A stretch of 64,000 nt of DNA from Amborella trichopoda (Eukaryota; Streptophyta; Magnoliopsida; Amborellales; Amborellaceae): positions 4,340,673 through 4,404,672 of the forward strand of contig NW_006499603.1 in assembly GCF_000471905.2 (NCBI RefSeq), in the 5' to 3' direction. The translations under genes and the position numbers were made by a program. The notes under the pieces were generated by a model. It was not told where the DNA came from and did no database searches. It saw only the letters and a program-made list of their open reading frames with translations. Shown one piece after another: positions 1 through 11,439 of the stretch (positions are counted from its first letter, which is position 1; every line of letters begins with the position of its first letter).

Positions 1-83
1 TAAAATTTAAATAGGTGAGTCCTTAAGGGTACGTACCACAACATCGGGTGGTGGAGGGTACGTCTACAAGGTACAGTTTCTTC

Positions 84-99
84 TATATATATATATATA
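84..99. repeat. (TA)n microsatellite
   Basis: A short run of alternating T and A, about eight units. The rest of 1-430 is AT-rich with no gene signal that I can see. Confidence 0.9.
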
Positions 100-431
100 G
101 GAAAATGCTGAGATTAGCCCACTAGCTCATATAAGCCCAATGGTTTAGATTGAATCTGGGCCGATCTGACGGTTACAACCTTATTTCATATTTGAACTTT
201 AATTTTTTTTCTAAAAATCCAAATAACTTTAAATTTTAGGTGTATGTACCTAAAAAATAGGATATTCTAATAAAAATATCAAAAAAATAATTTTTTAAAA
301 AAAATTGATCAAAATACCCCAGAAACGTTTCGAGGGTATTTTGGTTAATTTATTTATTGTGAATTATTTTTTAAATATTTTTATTAGGAGCGTCTTGATG
401 ACAAGAATGAACATCTAAAATTTCAAATTAT

Positions 432-490
432 TTGGTCTTTAAGAGTTCCCTACTTCGTCCACTTCGCCATTTTCTGGGAAGTTTGGAAGG
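432..490 (+). repeat. Short dispersed duplication, copy 1 (partner at 1012-1073)
   Basis: The stretch reading tccctacttcgtccacttcg and on to ttttctgggaagtttgg is repeated in diverged form at about 1012-1073. Copy 1 runs into the fibrillin-like frame; copy 2 does not. This looks like a local segmental duplication around the fibrillin fragment. Confidence 0.6.
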
Positions 491-639
491 CCCCTTTCAA
501 ATTCCCCATCACCACCAACCAAGCGTGGCTCTTCACCACCTTTCTTGATGAAGATCTTCGCATATCACGAAGTGATGCGAGCAGTGTCTTCGTCCTCATC
601 AAGGAAGGTCGTTCTCACCTCCAACTCGTTAGTGATTGA
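472..639 (+). pseudogene. Fibrillin (plastid lipid-associated protein, PAP) C-terminal fragment
   Basis: An open frame of about 55 codons ends at TGA 637-639. It contains the phrases LDEDLRISR and SVFVLIKEG preceded by a WLFTTF stretch, which is the C-terminal signature of FBN1-type fibrillins. These are plastoglobule proteins of plastids. The family usually has a glycine-rich RISRGDGG in the middle; here it is RSDAS, so the fragment is diverged. The sequence just upstream (from about 432) is repeated in diverged form near 1012. No other fibrillin exon is visible in 1-430. It may be a duplicated last exon, or the end of a gene that starts before the window. The domain identification is fairly firm; whether it is expressed is unknown. 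Confidence 0.7.
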
Positions 640-1925
640 TGTTAATCCTTGTTTCACATAAATTGATTTATTTGCACTCTTTTTCTTCACCCTTCCTCTA
701 GTTTCAGTTATGTGCTTTGGCTTGGTCTATAGAATGTATACAGCTGCGATGTAAAATGGACCTATGACTTCAAAGATTACAGAACTCCTTTTAGTGTGCA
801 ACCGAACTAAACGTGAAAGTATTCTAAGTTATAGAAGCCGCAATCGGGTTGGGTCGACCCATTGATTTGATTGGACTTGACCTCGGTTGGACGGAATCTG
901 TGTCCATCTCAGACCATCTCTATGGGGTCGGGGTTGAGGTTGGGGTTGGGGTTGGGGTCTGACCCAATATATTTATATATATTTGGTCCTTACTTCTCCT
1001 TTGTTAGGTTTCGGCCTAAGTGTCCCCTACTTCGCCCACTTTATCATTTTCTGGGATGTTTGGGGGCATATTACGCTTTGTTTTCTTCTTTTCATTAGCT
1101 TTTGGGACTCAATCTTCAGCATTCTAGTCAGATGGGGCTGAGTAGCAGCAGGGGTGGCTCGAAGACCATCACGTCTCACGTAAGAAGGGACAATGTCAGG
1201 TGTGCTATTTTCTTTAGTTCATTGGCACCTCTTTGATTCCATTTTTCTATTTTCCCATCTTTTAATGAATTGCCCTAAAATTATAATCGCATTTTATAGT
1301 ATGTGTGTTAGGGGATGCACTTCTACGTTAGAATCCTCTGATGTATGTAATATCCATCTTAGAGGTGGATGATATGTTATCCCCCAAAAATTAAAATCAT
1401 GGGTGTTAAAATCACACTAAAAAACTCGTTTTTATTTTACTTTTATTTTTATTTTTTTCAGATTCTTATCGTAATTGAGATTTTCATTCCTTAACATTTT
1501 GAATCCAAAATCCCTCTAATAAATTTTGGAGGGAAAACTCATTTAAATAGGTGAGGTGGATGACTCATTGAAACCTTATCCTCTTTTAATTTATAAAATT
1601 TAATTATTATTTTTTATTCTATCATAGCCCCGACCCATATCAAATAAATGGGTTGGGTCTAGGTCCAATGACTTCGATTTGACCTGGTCTACATCTAACT
1701 TGAACTCAGTTGGATTCGGTCACGGTCCAATGACTAGGACTCCCAAGTCGGGGTCTAACTTGGACCTAGTTGGATCGGGTTTGAGTCAACCCAGCCTGGA
1801 CTTGACATATTTACAACCCTACTATGCTAGCTCCTCATGTTTCTGACAAATAAGCCACCACTTAAAACTAAGTAATCAACGTCAATTCTTTCAATTTATG
1901 TCCAAACTCTCCATGAATTCCTTCT
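640..1925. other. Gene-free AT-rich segment with G/T- and GACC-rich low-complexity patches
   Basis: I see no credible gene. At about 926-958 there is a run of ttgggg-type hexamers. At 840-900 and 1620-1815 the sequence is rich in gggttgg and gaccc words, with a rough internal repetition around 1655-1790. Such patches are common in degenerate plant transposons, but no terminal structure is visible here. Confidence 0.5.
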
Positions 1926-2139
1926 GTAGACATGAGGGTGCGTCCCTAGTGTAAGGGTACACTCAGGTGGACCACACTCCCTTCATGAAAGACTTATGTT
2001 GCTTCATTAGAGAAAGGTAAGAAGATGTTTGACCTCTTCATGAGGGGGTTACCTTTCCATGAATGACATGCACCATGGACCATTAGATTGGCCATTTACG
2101 ATGAAGTTACTCCCACATGAATGAGGGGGGCTTTCTCTC

Positions 2140-2150
2140 ACTATAAAAAA
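2140..2150 (+). promoter_or_regulatory. TATA box, promoter copy 1
   Basis: The sequence actataaaaaa sits about 25-30 bases upstream of the ctatactacaacaac segment, a plausible transcription start region. It is the first of two duplicated core promoters. Confidence 0.6.
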
Positions 2151-2334
2151 GGGAGGGGTGGAGCTCTCTATACTACAACAACACACACACAAGAAAGGGT
2201 GTGAGAGGAAGGTGGGAAGATGTTTGACCTCTTCATGAGGGGGTTACCTTTCCATGAATGATATGTACCATGGACCATTAGGTTGCCCATTCACGATGAA
2301 GTTACTCCCACATGAATGAGGGGGGCTTTCTCTC

Positions 2335-2346
2335 GTTATAAAAAAG
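2335..2346 (+). promoter_or_regulatory. TATA box, promoter copy 2
   Basis: The sequence gttataaaaaag is the duplicate of the upstream TATA box, 195 bp downstream of it, followed by the same start-like segment. Confidence 0.6.
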
Positions 2347-2758
2347 AGAGGGGTGGAGCTCTCTATACTACAACAACACATACACAAGAAAGGGTGTGAG
2401 AGCTCCATTTGAGAGAGAGAGAGAGGTTGAGTAAGAGAGAGGGAGAGTACAATCACCATTCCATATGAGTTCTAATAAGAGACCAGCCCTAAGAGATAGA
2501 GTTATGCGTGAGAGTCAAGCTCGGATTGCTTCTCATAGCGCATTTTGAGAATATTCGTATGCTTCCAACTCGCTCGGGATTTGCAGTGTGGAAGCAATTT
2601 CAGTAGCTCTAGCAATTGTTGAATTTTTCTACACGAGCTGATCATTTCTCTTCATATTTTTTCACCAAAACTCTTTTGCGAGGTCTCAAGTATGATACTT
2701 CGTTCCGGGTTGTTTATTTTTCTTTCGCTTCGGCCGTTGGACCCATTTTTTCCAACAT

Positions 2759-2771
2759 TGGTATTAGAGCC
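2759..2771 (+). promoter_or_regulatory. Primer binding site, initiator tRNA-Met type
   Basis: The sequence tggtattagagcc matches the usual plant copia primer site tggtatcagagcc with one substitution. It begins two bases after the LTR end at 2757, where minus-strand synthesis would be primed. Confidence 0.85.
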
Positions 2772-3349
2772 ATTGTGGAACCGGGTTCCTAATTGTGCCC
2801 ATAATTTCTCTTCCGCCTTACTATTGAAGGCTTGGATATGGTTAGCTTATGATATTGCAAATTGCATATGACGTTTATACTAACATCATGGGCAGGTGCA
2901 CTATATATTCATGCAAGCCATTAAGGCATTGTCAGTCATATGTATGGGCTATGCAAGTTGATGCCTCCTAGACCATGAGCGTTCATAACTACCTGATTTT
3001 TATAAGCATCACATGTTAAGCCATGCATGGCAAGCCCTACTCATTTTTTTCCGTTTTAAGGACGCATATAAATTTTTTTTAGTGGGAGTGCATCTAGGAA
3101 CGTGTACCTCTTGTAAATTGTGAGGTATATTTGAGATGCTAGATCCAAGAAATAAACTTGGTATTGATTACAAGCAAGAGCTTAATGTGGTTACGTAAAA
3201 TTTTCATATCAAGACTTTTAAGGGTCAAGTTCTTTTCAAGTAACTAGACAATTAACAAGTGTAAAAAGGATAATATAAGTACAATTATGGATCAAACAAA
3301 CCATTAGACGTCCATATTAATAAGTGCAATTTTGTTGTTTTGACATAGA

Positions 3350-4240
3350 ATGACTTCTAAATATGTGATCGTGGATCTCACTAAAGGTGAAAAATTGAGT
3401 GGGAGCAATTTTCCTATGTGGCATAGGAAAATGTAATACCTTCAAAATGAGCAAGGTATTCTTGAACACCTAACTACCATTAAACAAAAAACTTGAACGA
3501 GGTGCCGTAGAGGAACTTCTCTGTGAATATGATGCATGGGACAATGCTGATCGTAGCACTTGCTTTACTTTGCTAAGTGTATGGTTGGTGACCTCATTCG
3601 TGAATTCGAGGGATTCACCACGGCGAAGGCCATGTGTGATGCGCTTAAGCAAAAATATACTTGCACTTCCGCTGCTTGGTTGCGAGCCTTATCTAAGGCT
3701 CTTGAGATATACAAAATGCCTCTAAATGTGTCGATGGTAGACCATAGTTAAAAAAATATCTTAAACGATACGTGACCTCAAAGCATCTAGAAATAAACTC
3801 AGTCACGAGCAACAAATACTTGGATTGCTTATGTCTCTTCTAGAATCCTGGGAAAATATCAAGTAACTAATGTTACACAATGAAGTTGTAACAAATTTTA
3901 CCCAACTTTCCCATTAGCTTGAGATAGAGACAGAGTTTTGCTCATCTTCTAGATCTGGAACCACTTTAATTGTCCAATCAAGCAAACCTCGAGGCAAGTC
4001 AAAGAATGAAGCCCCTCAAAGGAAGGAGCAACCTAAGCAAGAGGCTGAGGAAACGAAAAAGGCCAAGTATAGATGTGGGAGGCACACAAGGGACAAATTT
4101 GAGATAATTTGCTACAATTGTGAGAAGAAGGGCCATTATGCACGTGAATGTCATGAACCTAGAAAGGCACAAACTGATTTCCTTAGCCATGCAAATGTTT
4201 GTACTCAGGTGCTTGTTGCTCATTCACAATTTAATGGGTG
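3350..4240 (+). pseudogene. copia gag with CCHC zinc knuckle (broken)
   Basis: This is the nucleocapsid and capsid protein that packages the element RNA. The likely start is ATG 3350; the first residues include KLSGSN followed by MWHRKM, the usual N-terminus of plant copia gag (UBN2/gag-polypeptide type). A TAA follows 28 codons in, and a piece of about 60 residues continues in another frame at 3560-3751. A clean CCHC zinc knuckle, C-Y-N-C then G-H-Y-A-R-E-C, lies at 4110-4151. Several stops and indels separate these pieces, so no intact protein can be made. The assignment is firm; the exact end of gag is not, because it reads on into the protease region. Confidence 0.8.
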
Positions 4241-5690
4241 TATTGTAGACTCAGGAGCGTTAGGCATATAACGAGGGATTGAGAAGGATTCGTTGAGCTC
4301 CAAACGTTGCCGATTGGAAGCCAAAATATTTTCATGGGGAATTGTACATCAGAGGATATGCTAGGGGTTAGAACTTACCAATTCTGATTACGAAGTGGAC
4401 GAACCCTTCTTCGTCCTCTATACTCCCGGAATGAGAAAAAGTTTTCTTTCAATTCTATGTCTATTTAAAGACAATTGCTTTATTAGTTTCATGCATAATT
4501 ATGCTACATTTACATTTTCGGATGGTTTTCACTGTTATGGCTAGATTATAAATGAATTTTTTGTTTTGGATAATGAAGATATTAATATTTCAATTCCTTC
4601 TACCTATATGAAATCTTAATCTTTTTCCACCTCTTCTATATTACATACAATTCCATAATGTGGCATGCTAGGCTTGCCCATATAGGAAAAGATATGATAA
4701 TCTGATTAGCTAAAGAAAGATTGTTTCCTTTATCCAAAATAGACTTGCCTATCTGTGAACCATGTATAGTTGGAAAATCAAATAGAAACCCCTTTTACAA
4801 AGCAAAGAGAGCAACCAGTCTTCTAGATATAATACATTTCGACATTTGTGGTCCATTTAATGAGATGATCATGATAGTGCCCGTTATTTTATCACATTTA
4901 TCGATGATTATTCTCGTTACGGGTATGTGTATCTAATCTCACATAAATCGCAAGCAATATTCTGCTTTCACCGTTTTATATTAGAGGTTGACAATCAGTT
5001 GGACAGAAAAGTTAAGGTTCTTCACATTGATTAAGGGCGAGAAACTTATTTGATCAATTTATGAAGCTTTGTGAGGATAAGGGAATTCGTAAACGAGATG
5101 ATGTCCTACATTGTACAACAAAATGGTGTTACAGAAAGAAGAAATCACACTCTGTTGGACATGGTGATGTCTATGATGGCTCATGCCAACCTCCTAATAT
5201 CATTTTGGGGAGATACACTCCTTACTGCGATGTATGTCCTAAACAGAGTGCTATCAAAATCCCTTCTTAGGACCCCTTTTGAGTTATGGACAGGTAGAAA
5301 GCCATATCTTTCATATTTACGTCTTTGGGGCTCAGCTGCACATGTTCACCTCCCTTCTTAGTTGACAGGGAAACTAGACAGGTGGTCTCTCAAGTACATT
5401 TTTGTCATATATTCTGAGCACTCAAAGAAATATGTGTTTTGTTAAGAAGGTGATAGTAACAAGGTGAAAAAAATTGAATCTCGTGCTGTAGATTTTATAG
5501 AGACGAAATTCCCTAACAGGAAGTGATCCCACATGTCTGAAGAGCTCTATGAAGAGATTGAATCTCAAACAGACATAGAGGTGGCTACTCCACTTGAGGA
5601 TAATAGTAGGAATTTTCCCATGATTGTCAATAATAGTGGGATTGAGCCACCGTTGAGAATGAGAAAATGATCCACATTGAGTCATCGACT
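4240..5690 (+). pseudogene. copia protease-integrase region (broken, no RT)
   Basis: The aspartic protease active-site motif D-S-G-A is at 4248-4259 and is followed at once by a stop. From about 4660 the integrase zinc domain reads WHARLAHIG, with the paired cysteines in CEPC near 4755-4766. The core follows: a GPF segment near 4850, a D-D-Y-S-R segment near 4900, an HID near 5025, and NGVTERRNHTLLD near 5122-5160, where the catalytic glutamate is present. An ELWTGRKP segment and a LRLWG segment, typical of copia integrase C-termini, end near 5361. Further pieces of the linker to RT reach about 5690. At least five stops or frameshifts interrupt it. RT and RNase H are absent, replaced by the inserted Tat-type LTR. 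Confidence 0.8.
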
Positions 5691-6990
5691 ATGCTAGAGG
5701 CTGTTTGAAAACATTTTTCAGCACCATGGGACTCCGATGCAGAAAAAAAGAGAGAAGTCGGTCAATAAAGCTTGACAAACAGTAGAAATTTAGACAGTTT
5801 CATAATTACCCCAGAACTAGTCAAGATCTTCATAAGAACTCCTAAAAGCTTCCTATGAAGTTTCGTCGCATTCCGACATCTTTAAGGCAGAGCAGGCTGA
5901 GAAACAGTTTCGGCAGAATCAGCCTCTAGCACCCTGAAATAGACCTATATAACTGGAACCCTATTCTCGGAGTATCAAACGGCTGTGGGACTACCTCCAT
6001 TAGATTCGACACTATTAAAATACCCAGGAGTCAAATTTCAGCTTAAACAAACACTCTAGGAAGAAGTTATGAGTAAAAGAGCACAACAAGAGGAGCTGCA
6101 CACTATTCCCTTGTGGCCACCCTGCAACTAAACTCCATTAAAGTATAATCACGAATAGTGAACTTGCGATGTTCATATCGATCTCATCCGAAATTAGATC
6201 GTGCTCAAACTTGTTGAAATGTCTTCGTCTTGTCAAGACGAGCATTTTGATATGTGGCACGTCCCTTGACGATGTCGGAGGAAGGAGAAAAGCTAGAGAG
6301 AAGTTCGCGATTTGAAGAAACATGTTGCAAAAAATCAGCAGGACCTTCACTCACTCGAGCGGCCATATCAAAGCGCCCGTGAGCGCGATCGATGCGAGAC
6401 CAGTTGCATCGTGCGCATAAGGTCCGTGGCTATCGCTAATCAGAACCCCGCTCGTGATGAATGGTCGGATTTGACATAAGATCCAATTGAAGTCATTGCA
6501 AATTCCGGCAACTAGAATCCCAAATTCTTGCCAAAGTCCAAGATTTCCAAAACCGTGTCCTATTTGTCTCAACGCGATTTTGTAATATGCTCAGTGCAAT
6601 TCAGTGAAGAAGTTGAAGAAAAAACATCAAGATGAAGACGCACTATCAATCAAACGTTGTCAAGATCTATTCAAATTTCAAGTTACATGATCATGCCTTT
6701 AAAGTGTGATTCGTGGCTTAAAATTATTATCAAAATGATTGTAGCAACGAGCCCTGCACAATGGCAATTATCTTTTGTTCATTCGGATGCCGAATCGTCA
6801 ATGGACATCTGAGAATAATCAAGAACGTCCCTAGTTCTCAGTAGGGACTATTTTGGAATTTTTCTAATTGTTAAGCAGGGGACAAATTAGTCATTTTATA
6901 CCCTATTTTCTTTTTTATAATTCAAATAAACCTTAATTATCATCAATTATGATTAGTTTTGGGTGATCCACCCACATTTTAGCCTTAATC

Positions 6991-6998
6991 TATAAATA
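6991..6998 (+). promoter_or_regulatory. TATA box of LTR A
   Basis: tataaata, followed about 80 bp later by aataaa (7074-7079). The pair marks the U3/R portion of the LTR. Equivalent sites lie at 40783-40792 in C, 53661-53668 (-) and 62838-62845 (-). Confidence 0.65.
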
Positions 6999-7544
6999 GA
7001 CGCTACCTCTGATTGAGGAGGGGCTCTCTTTTGATCTCTGAAAAATCATTGCACAAGCATTCCACCTTTGATCAATAAAAGTCAAAGCTTTCTTCTTGAT
7101 TTCTCTTGAGTACGTCTTGGAGAGAGAGAGGAGAGAGAAAGTTTAAAGCGATCGCCTTCTATCTTCAAGGTATTTTCTCTCTCTCATCTTCTTCTCTCTC
7201 TTATGTTCTCTTTTTCTCTCTTCTTCTCTCTCTTCTCCTATGTCGTCTTCTTCGTCTGTCTTCTTCTTCTCTGCTGGTCTTTCCTAGAGACCATGAACGA
7301 CAGTGGTAGTGCCGTGCATGCCTCTTTCTTTCTTCCCCCTCTTGTGGTTTCACAGGTCGTGTATGGTGATGGCAGCGCCATGCGCGAGCTTCTCTCTCTC
7401 TCTTCATCTGTTTCTTTTCCTCAATATGGTTTGCATACGAGGTTAGTCGTCATTGTGTGTAACTCTGTCTGAAGGAGCACATGGTGAGCCGGGCTATGCT
7501 CAAGCAGCAGGTTGAGCTCTTGTTTCGGTTTCAGGATTGGCATC

Positions 7545-7860
7545 ACACGCGGTGATGTGTATCGTTGACCGCAGACTATCTCCCTTTCCTCTTATGTGTT
7601 GTAGATGGCGATGCCTATCGCTGCCCGCTTAGGTCTCACCCATGCTTCGCCTCTATCACAAACGGTGATGCGTAACGCTGTCCGCAGGCCTCTTTAGTGC
7701 GCTCTGTATCTATCGCAAACGGTGATACCATCACCACCCGCGTAAGGTCGCTGCTGCCTTCTCGTATCGCAGACAGCGATACCAATCACCATTCGCGAGG
7801 GGTTGTTGCTGTCTCTTCGCATTGTAGATGGCGATACCTATCGCCGCTCATGAAGGGTCG
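7545..7860 (+). repeat. 55-57-bp hairpin repeat array in U5 of LTR A
   Basis: Units are centred on ggtgat/ggcgat cores at 7551, 7607, 7664, 7721, 7775 and 7830, about 54-57 bp apart. Several cores are dyads, for example ggcgatacctatcgcc near 7830 and ggtgataccatcacc near 7721. The LTR at 13251-16151 has a related array (about 14090-14420). Confidence 0.75.
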
Positions 7861-8649
7861 TGCTGCCTTCTCGTGGCCAACGCCGTCTGTAGTTCTCTGC
7901 TCACCCTTCCGCTGCGAGCAGAAGTGTCCAGCGCCGTCCAGGGACCATGACACTGTTACTCCACAGTTGTGGACGATGATGCCTAACTCCGTCGGGACCT
8001 TCCCACTCCTTCGTCTCGTGTCTTCTCTTCGCTCCCTTATTTTCTCCTTTATTCTTCCATTCTTGCTTGACTAAAGGATAGTCTAGTACTGTCATAGCGG
8101 TCTGGCTGTCGAGCAGTATTGCCGTCGTGCTGGTCTAGAGTACCATGCCCATCTTGCTGCCACACCAGATTAGGATGCTCATATCGACCTCGGTTTCGAG
8201 TAGTATTGCCATCGTGCCGGTCTGAGTTATCATGCCCGTCTTGCTGCCACTTCGAGTCGGTTACTGTACTGGTCTAGCTATCATGCTAGTCTCATTTCCT
8301 TGTCAATTCTTATTTTCGTTTTTCTTCCTTATTCAAACCCTCTTCTTCATCACTCTAACTTCTCATCTTCTCTACCATCTGAATGTGCACATCTGTGCAT
8401 GTTCGCCTCAAGACAAAGGTGGGTTCCTCGACCCACTTGTCTTGCAAATTAACCATGTTAGTGCTTTGCAGACAACAAGAAGATTGCAGGTCAATGGATG
8501 CGATTTCGAACCAGCTGAAGCAGCTAGGGGGCTTTCCGTCATGATCTAAGAGGGCATCCGCGCGAGTCAGCCCAAGTAAGTCATGGACCCAGGTCCCACC
8601 TCACAATCCTTTCTTCCCTCTTCGGACTCCAGAACCTGAGCAAGAAGTT

Positions 8650-11430
8650 CGAGGCTATTGCTCGGTGGTTACCATCACTAGAAAATATCGAGCTGCCAAG
8701 AAATCACTATCTCAAGATCGTCAAGAACCGGTCCTCACACGGTCGGCATACAAGAATCAAGTCCAGTCGGGGCATGTTGAGCCCTTACAGACCAACTTTC
8801 CGTGTATGACTCACCAACCCCGGCAGTCCACTACTCCACTTGGCTCTGACCCTCCAGAAGAAACAGTCAGTGCCATGGTGATCAATGAGCTGGGTGATGC
8901 CTGAGAAGATCAGATGAACAAGTTCGAGGTGATGATGCAGTCCATTCTCGAAAATATGGATCACCTGGAGGCATCTAGACCCCTTTCTTCTCATCATGAG
9001 GCCAACTCTCTGCCTGGTGAGGACACAGTTCCCAGGCACACCCTCCCACCGGCCTCCTAAGACAGCTTTGCTCCCTGCACGGCTTCACAAGCCGATATAC
9101 ATGCCATGGTGACTCACAGTCTCAAGAGTAAGATCCTAGGCATGTAAGGGGCGCCGCTTTACCAAAAGTCGTACCCCTCATATATCGACCAGGTGCCGTT
9201 TCCCTCGGACTATCAAAAAGGGAAGCTCCCCCTGTTCAATGGTACTACATCCCCACACCAGTATATTGCTCACTTTCAAGTGGCTTGTTGAGAGACGGCA
9301 GCTGACGGGCGACTCCTCCTTCGTCAGTTCGTTGAGACTCTCGAAGGGCCAGCCTTCCAGTGGTATGCTCGGCTACCTTCAAGCTTGGTACACACATGGA
9401 AGGAAATGGAGCAATTGTTTGACCAGTGCTTCTATGAAGTCCAGAGAAATGGAGAAACCATTGAGCCCCGCACTCCGACTCAAGAGCCTGGTGAGCCAGT
9501 CGATAAGTTCATCGCCTGATGGAGAGAGTTGGCAATCTATCATGCCACTCCCATGACTGAAAGAGAAGCAGTTCAGACCTGCATGCGAAATATGCTGCCC
9601 GCGATCGCCTTTCATGTTGAGGCCTCCAATCCACTCTCCATGTTAGAGCTCATCTGTAAAGTGGTTCGTATAGAAGGTCTGTCCAAGCACCACCAGCAGC
9701 CCTTTAGCTTGGGAAACGACTGGGGCAATGGCAATTATCGCTCCAATAATCGGGGCAACCAACAAAAAAGGGTGATTAGTATGGCTGTCACCGTGACTGA
9801 CACTAAGAAAGCTGCCCCACAAACATTGGACGTCTCCAAAGGTGTAGTTACAACTAAGGCACAAACACCTCAGGTTGGAGGCTAGTAGCAGCAATCCTAT
9901 AACAAGGTCCCACCCCCTAACGATATAAATCGAAGTGACTACTAGATCTACGTTGCTTTGGTTATTACTAGAGCAAAACATCATCCATATGCCGGCGGCC
10001 AAATCCCCAAAGCAGGCCGGGCATGAGACACACGAAAGATACTATGCATATCACAGGAGAGTAGGCCACCCCCTTAAGAGTGCTATACGCTCAAAGTTAT
10101 TATCAAAGCCCTTATTAACAAGGGCTAGATAAGGCTCGAAGAGCTAACAAAAGCATTCGATGCAATTGAGGCTTCCCACATAGTGACAATCCAAGAGGAT
10201 GACGAGGCACCTACCGTCCTCCATGCAGTATTCTCCGTAATGCTTGAAGAAGGTCTCATCATGTTAAAGCCGAAAAGGCAACCCAAGTTCATGCCTCCAG
10301 GAACTAAGAATCCCTGGTGTCCGTATCATTTGATTCGAGGCCATGATTTGAGTGAATGCACTGGATTCCACAAGCTCTTGGCAAAGAAGATGCAGTAGCA
10401 CCAAGAAGTTCATGGTAACCCAGAAGGACACCCTCAAGTCCCTGCTCCACCAGTGCAAGAAGACCTCTCACCACATGCACAGGGAAGTGTGTTAGGCCCT
10501 CTGCAGACCCTCTTCGAGGCGATGCTCCAACAGGGTCTCGTCACTCCCAAACCTACAAGGCAACCTAGGCGTCTTGCTCAGGGTATGGAAAATCTATGGT
10601 GTCCATATCACCAGGTATGGGGCCATGAGCTTAGGGAATACTTTGGGTTCGAAGCTGTAGTCACGGAGAAGGTACAGAAAGGCCACATTGTTTACGCTGT
10701 TCTCCCAGAATGCTTCTAGGCCACCACTCCCTGTCCAAGAGGAAATCCCACTACAGATCCCCCATGAGCATACCCTAGACCCTTCAGAGCCCTCAACTTC
10801 TCAGCCTTGAGAAGTTTACCGTGGATGAAGTAGGCTCATGTCCCTGAAGCGTGAGGAAGTCTGCCAAGCCAAGGCTACTCATCCGCTCGATAGGACAGAC
10901 CAAACACCTCCCAAGGGATCCATAAAGAGACGAGCACCCAAGTCAACTAGCCGAAGGAATCATATTCCTCAGCCACTAGTCTAAGAAGAATTTCTCAAGC
11001 TCCTTCCTCCACTGCCGACCTTGCAAGACTTCATCCAAAGCGCAACTCGCCTTATCCCTTCGTCCAATTAGGTGGATGTCCCTGAGTCATCACCTGCTCG
11101 AGAATCGTCCAATACAGGTGATGACGTTAAAAGCACCTCCCAACAGTCACAGTCGGGGCAAGACCTAAAATACCCCTTGTACATGTCCAATTCTGGTGAT
11201 GACATAAAAAGCTGCCCAGAACACTCAAACTCCGCTTCTTCTTCTTCTCCTATCTCTTCCTTTATCTCTTTCACAAGTATAGCTCGACAATGTCCAGACT
11301 TCGAAGCTCTAAATAAAGAGCTCGAAGGCACCAACATCAGCAGTTTGCACCGGAAGCACCTAAGCAAGATGCTGGCCCAGGCGGCTGGATTCTTCTCGGT
11401 CGCTGACGCCCTGGGAACCTAAGCCAAGTC
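8650..11430 (+). pseudogene. Tat-type gag, element A (broken)
   Basis: Gag forms the particle that packages the element RNA. A retrotransposon gag capsid domain is spread over 9230-9680, with an LFNGT start, a second segment near ETLEGPAFQWYARL, and WKEMEQLFDQCFYEV; frames shift between these. Downstream are two related finger modules, each with C-P-Y-H then G-H and, in the first, a final C: 10300-10390 and 10590-10660. This CxxH...GH...C pattern is usual for Tat-type gag. The second has lost its last cysteine (E-Y-F). A Ser-rich tail with two copies of a GDDVKS-type phrase follows (11072-11290), then an AQAAGFFSVADAL segment. Stops and frameshifts occur throughout. C and D lack the finger modules. 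Confidence 0.75.
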
Positions 11431-11439
11431 CGAGCCATC

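Larger units (their letters stand above)
2021..2404 (+). repeat. 195-bp tandem duplication in the LTR promoter
   Basis: Copy 1 is 2021-2215 and copy 2 starts at 2216, both beginning gaagatgtttgacctcttca. They differ at only a few positions through about 2404. Each copy has its own TATA box and a following ctctctatactacaacaacac segment that would contain the transcription start. The duplicated unit is therefore a complete core promoter. Confidence 0.9.
1926..2757 (+). repeat. 5' LTR of the copia element (left edge uncertain)
   Basis: The right edge is well placed: the sequence ends in ccaaca, giving the terminal CA of an LTR, and the primer binding site begins one base later. The LTR includes a 195-bp tandem duplication that doubles its promoter. 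The left edge rests only on a tgtagac start and could be elsewhere. Confidence 0.5.
1926..5701 (+). mobile_element. Ty1/copia retrotransposon, 5' part only (LTR to integrase)
   Basis: The order is LTR promoter, primer binding site, gag with zinc knuckle, protease motif, then integrase zinc domain and core. This gag-protease-integrase order is that of Ty1/copia. No reverse transcriptase or RNase H follows, and the element is cut at 5702 by the LTR of a Tat-type Ty3/gypsy element. The left edge is uncertain because no 3' LTR remains for comparison; I placed it at a tgtagac sequence. All frames are broken by stops and small indels, so this is an old inactive copy. Confidence 0.75.
5702..8640 (+). 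repeat. 5' LTR of element A
   Basis: It begins tgtttgaaaacatttttcag and matches, in the same order, the LTRs at 39486-42728 (+), 13251-16151 (-), 53336-54954 (-) and 60677-64000 (-). It contains a TATA box at 6991-6998, a polyadenylation-like aataaa at 7074-7079, a CT-rich tract (about 7170-7290), a 55-57-bp hairpin array (about 7545-7860) and a conserved tail near 8380-8580. The right end is blurred by a deletion. Confidence 0.75.

Noticed and set aside
926-958. ttgggg hexamer run considered as telomere-like sequence
   Set aside because: Short and imperfect, not the plant telomere repeat (tttaggg), and surrounded by ggttgg-rich low-complexity DNA.
871-1098. 75-codon open frame
   Set aside because: Crosses the G/T-rich patch; no domain, no homologue in the window and no gene structure.
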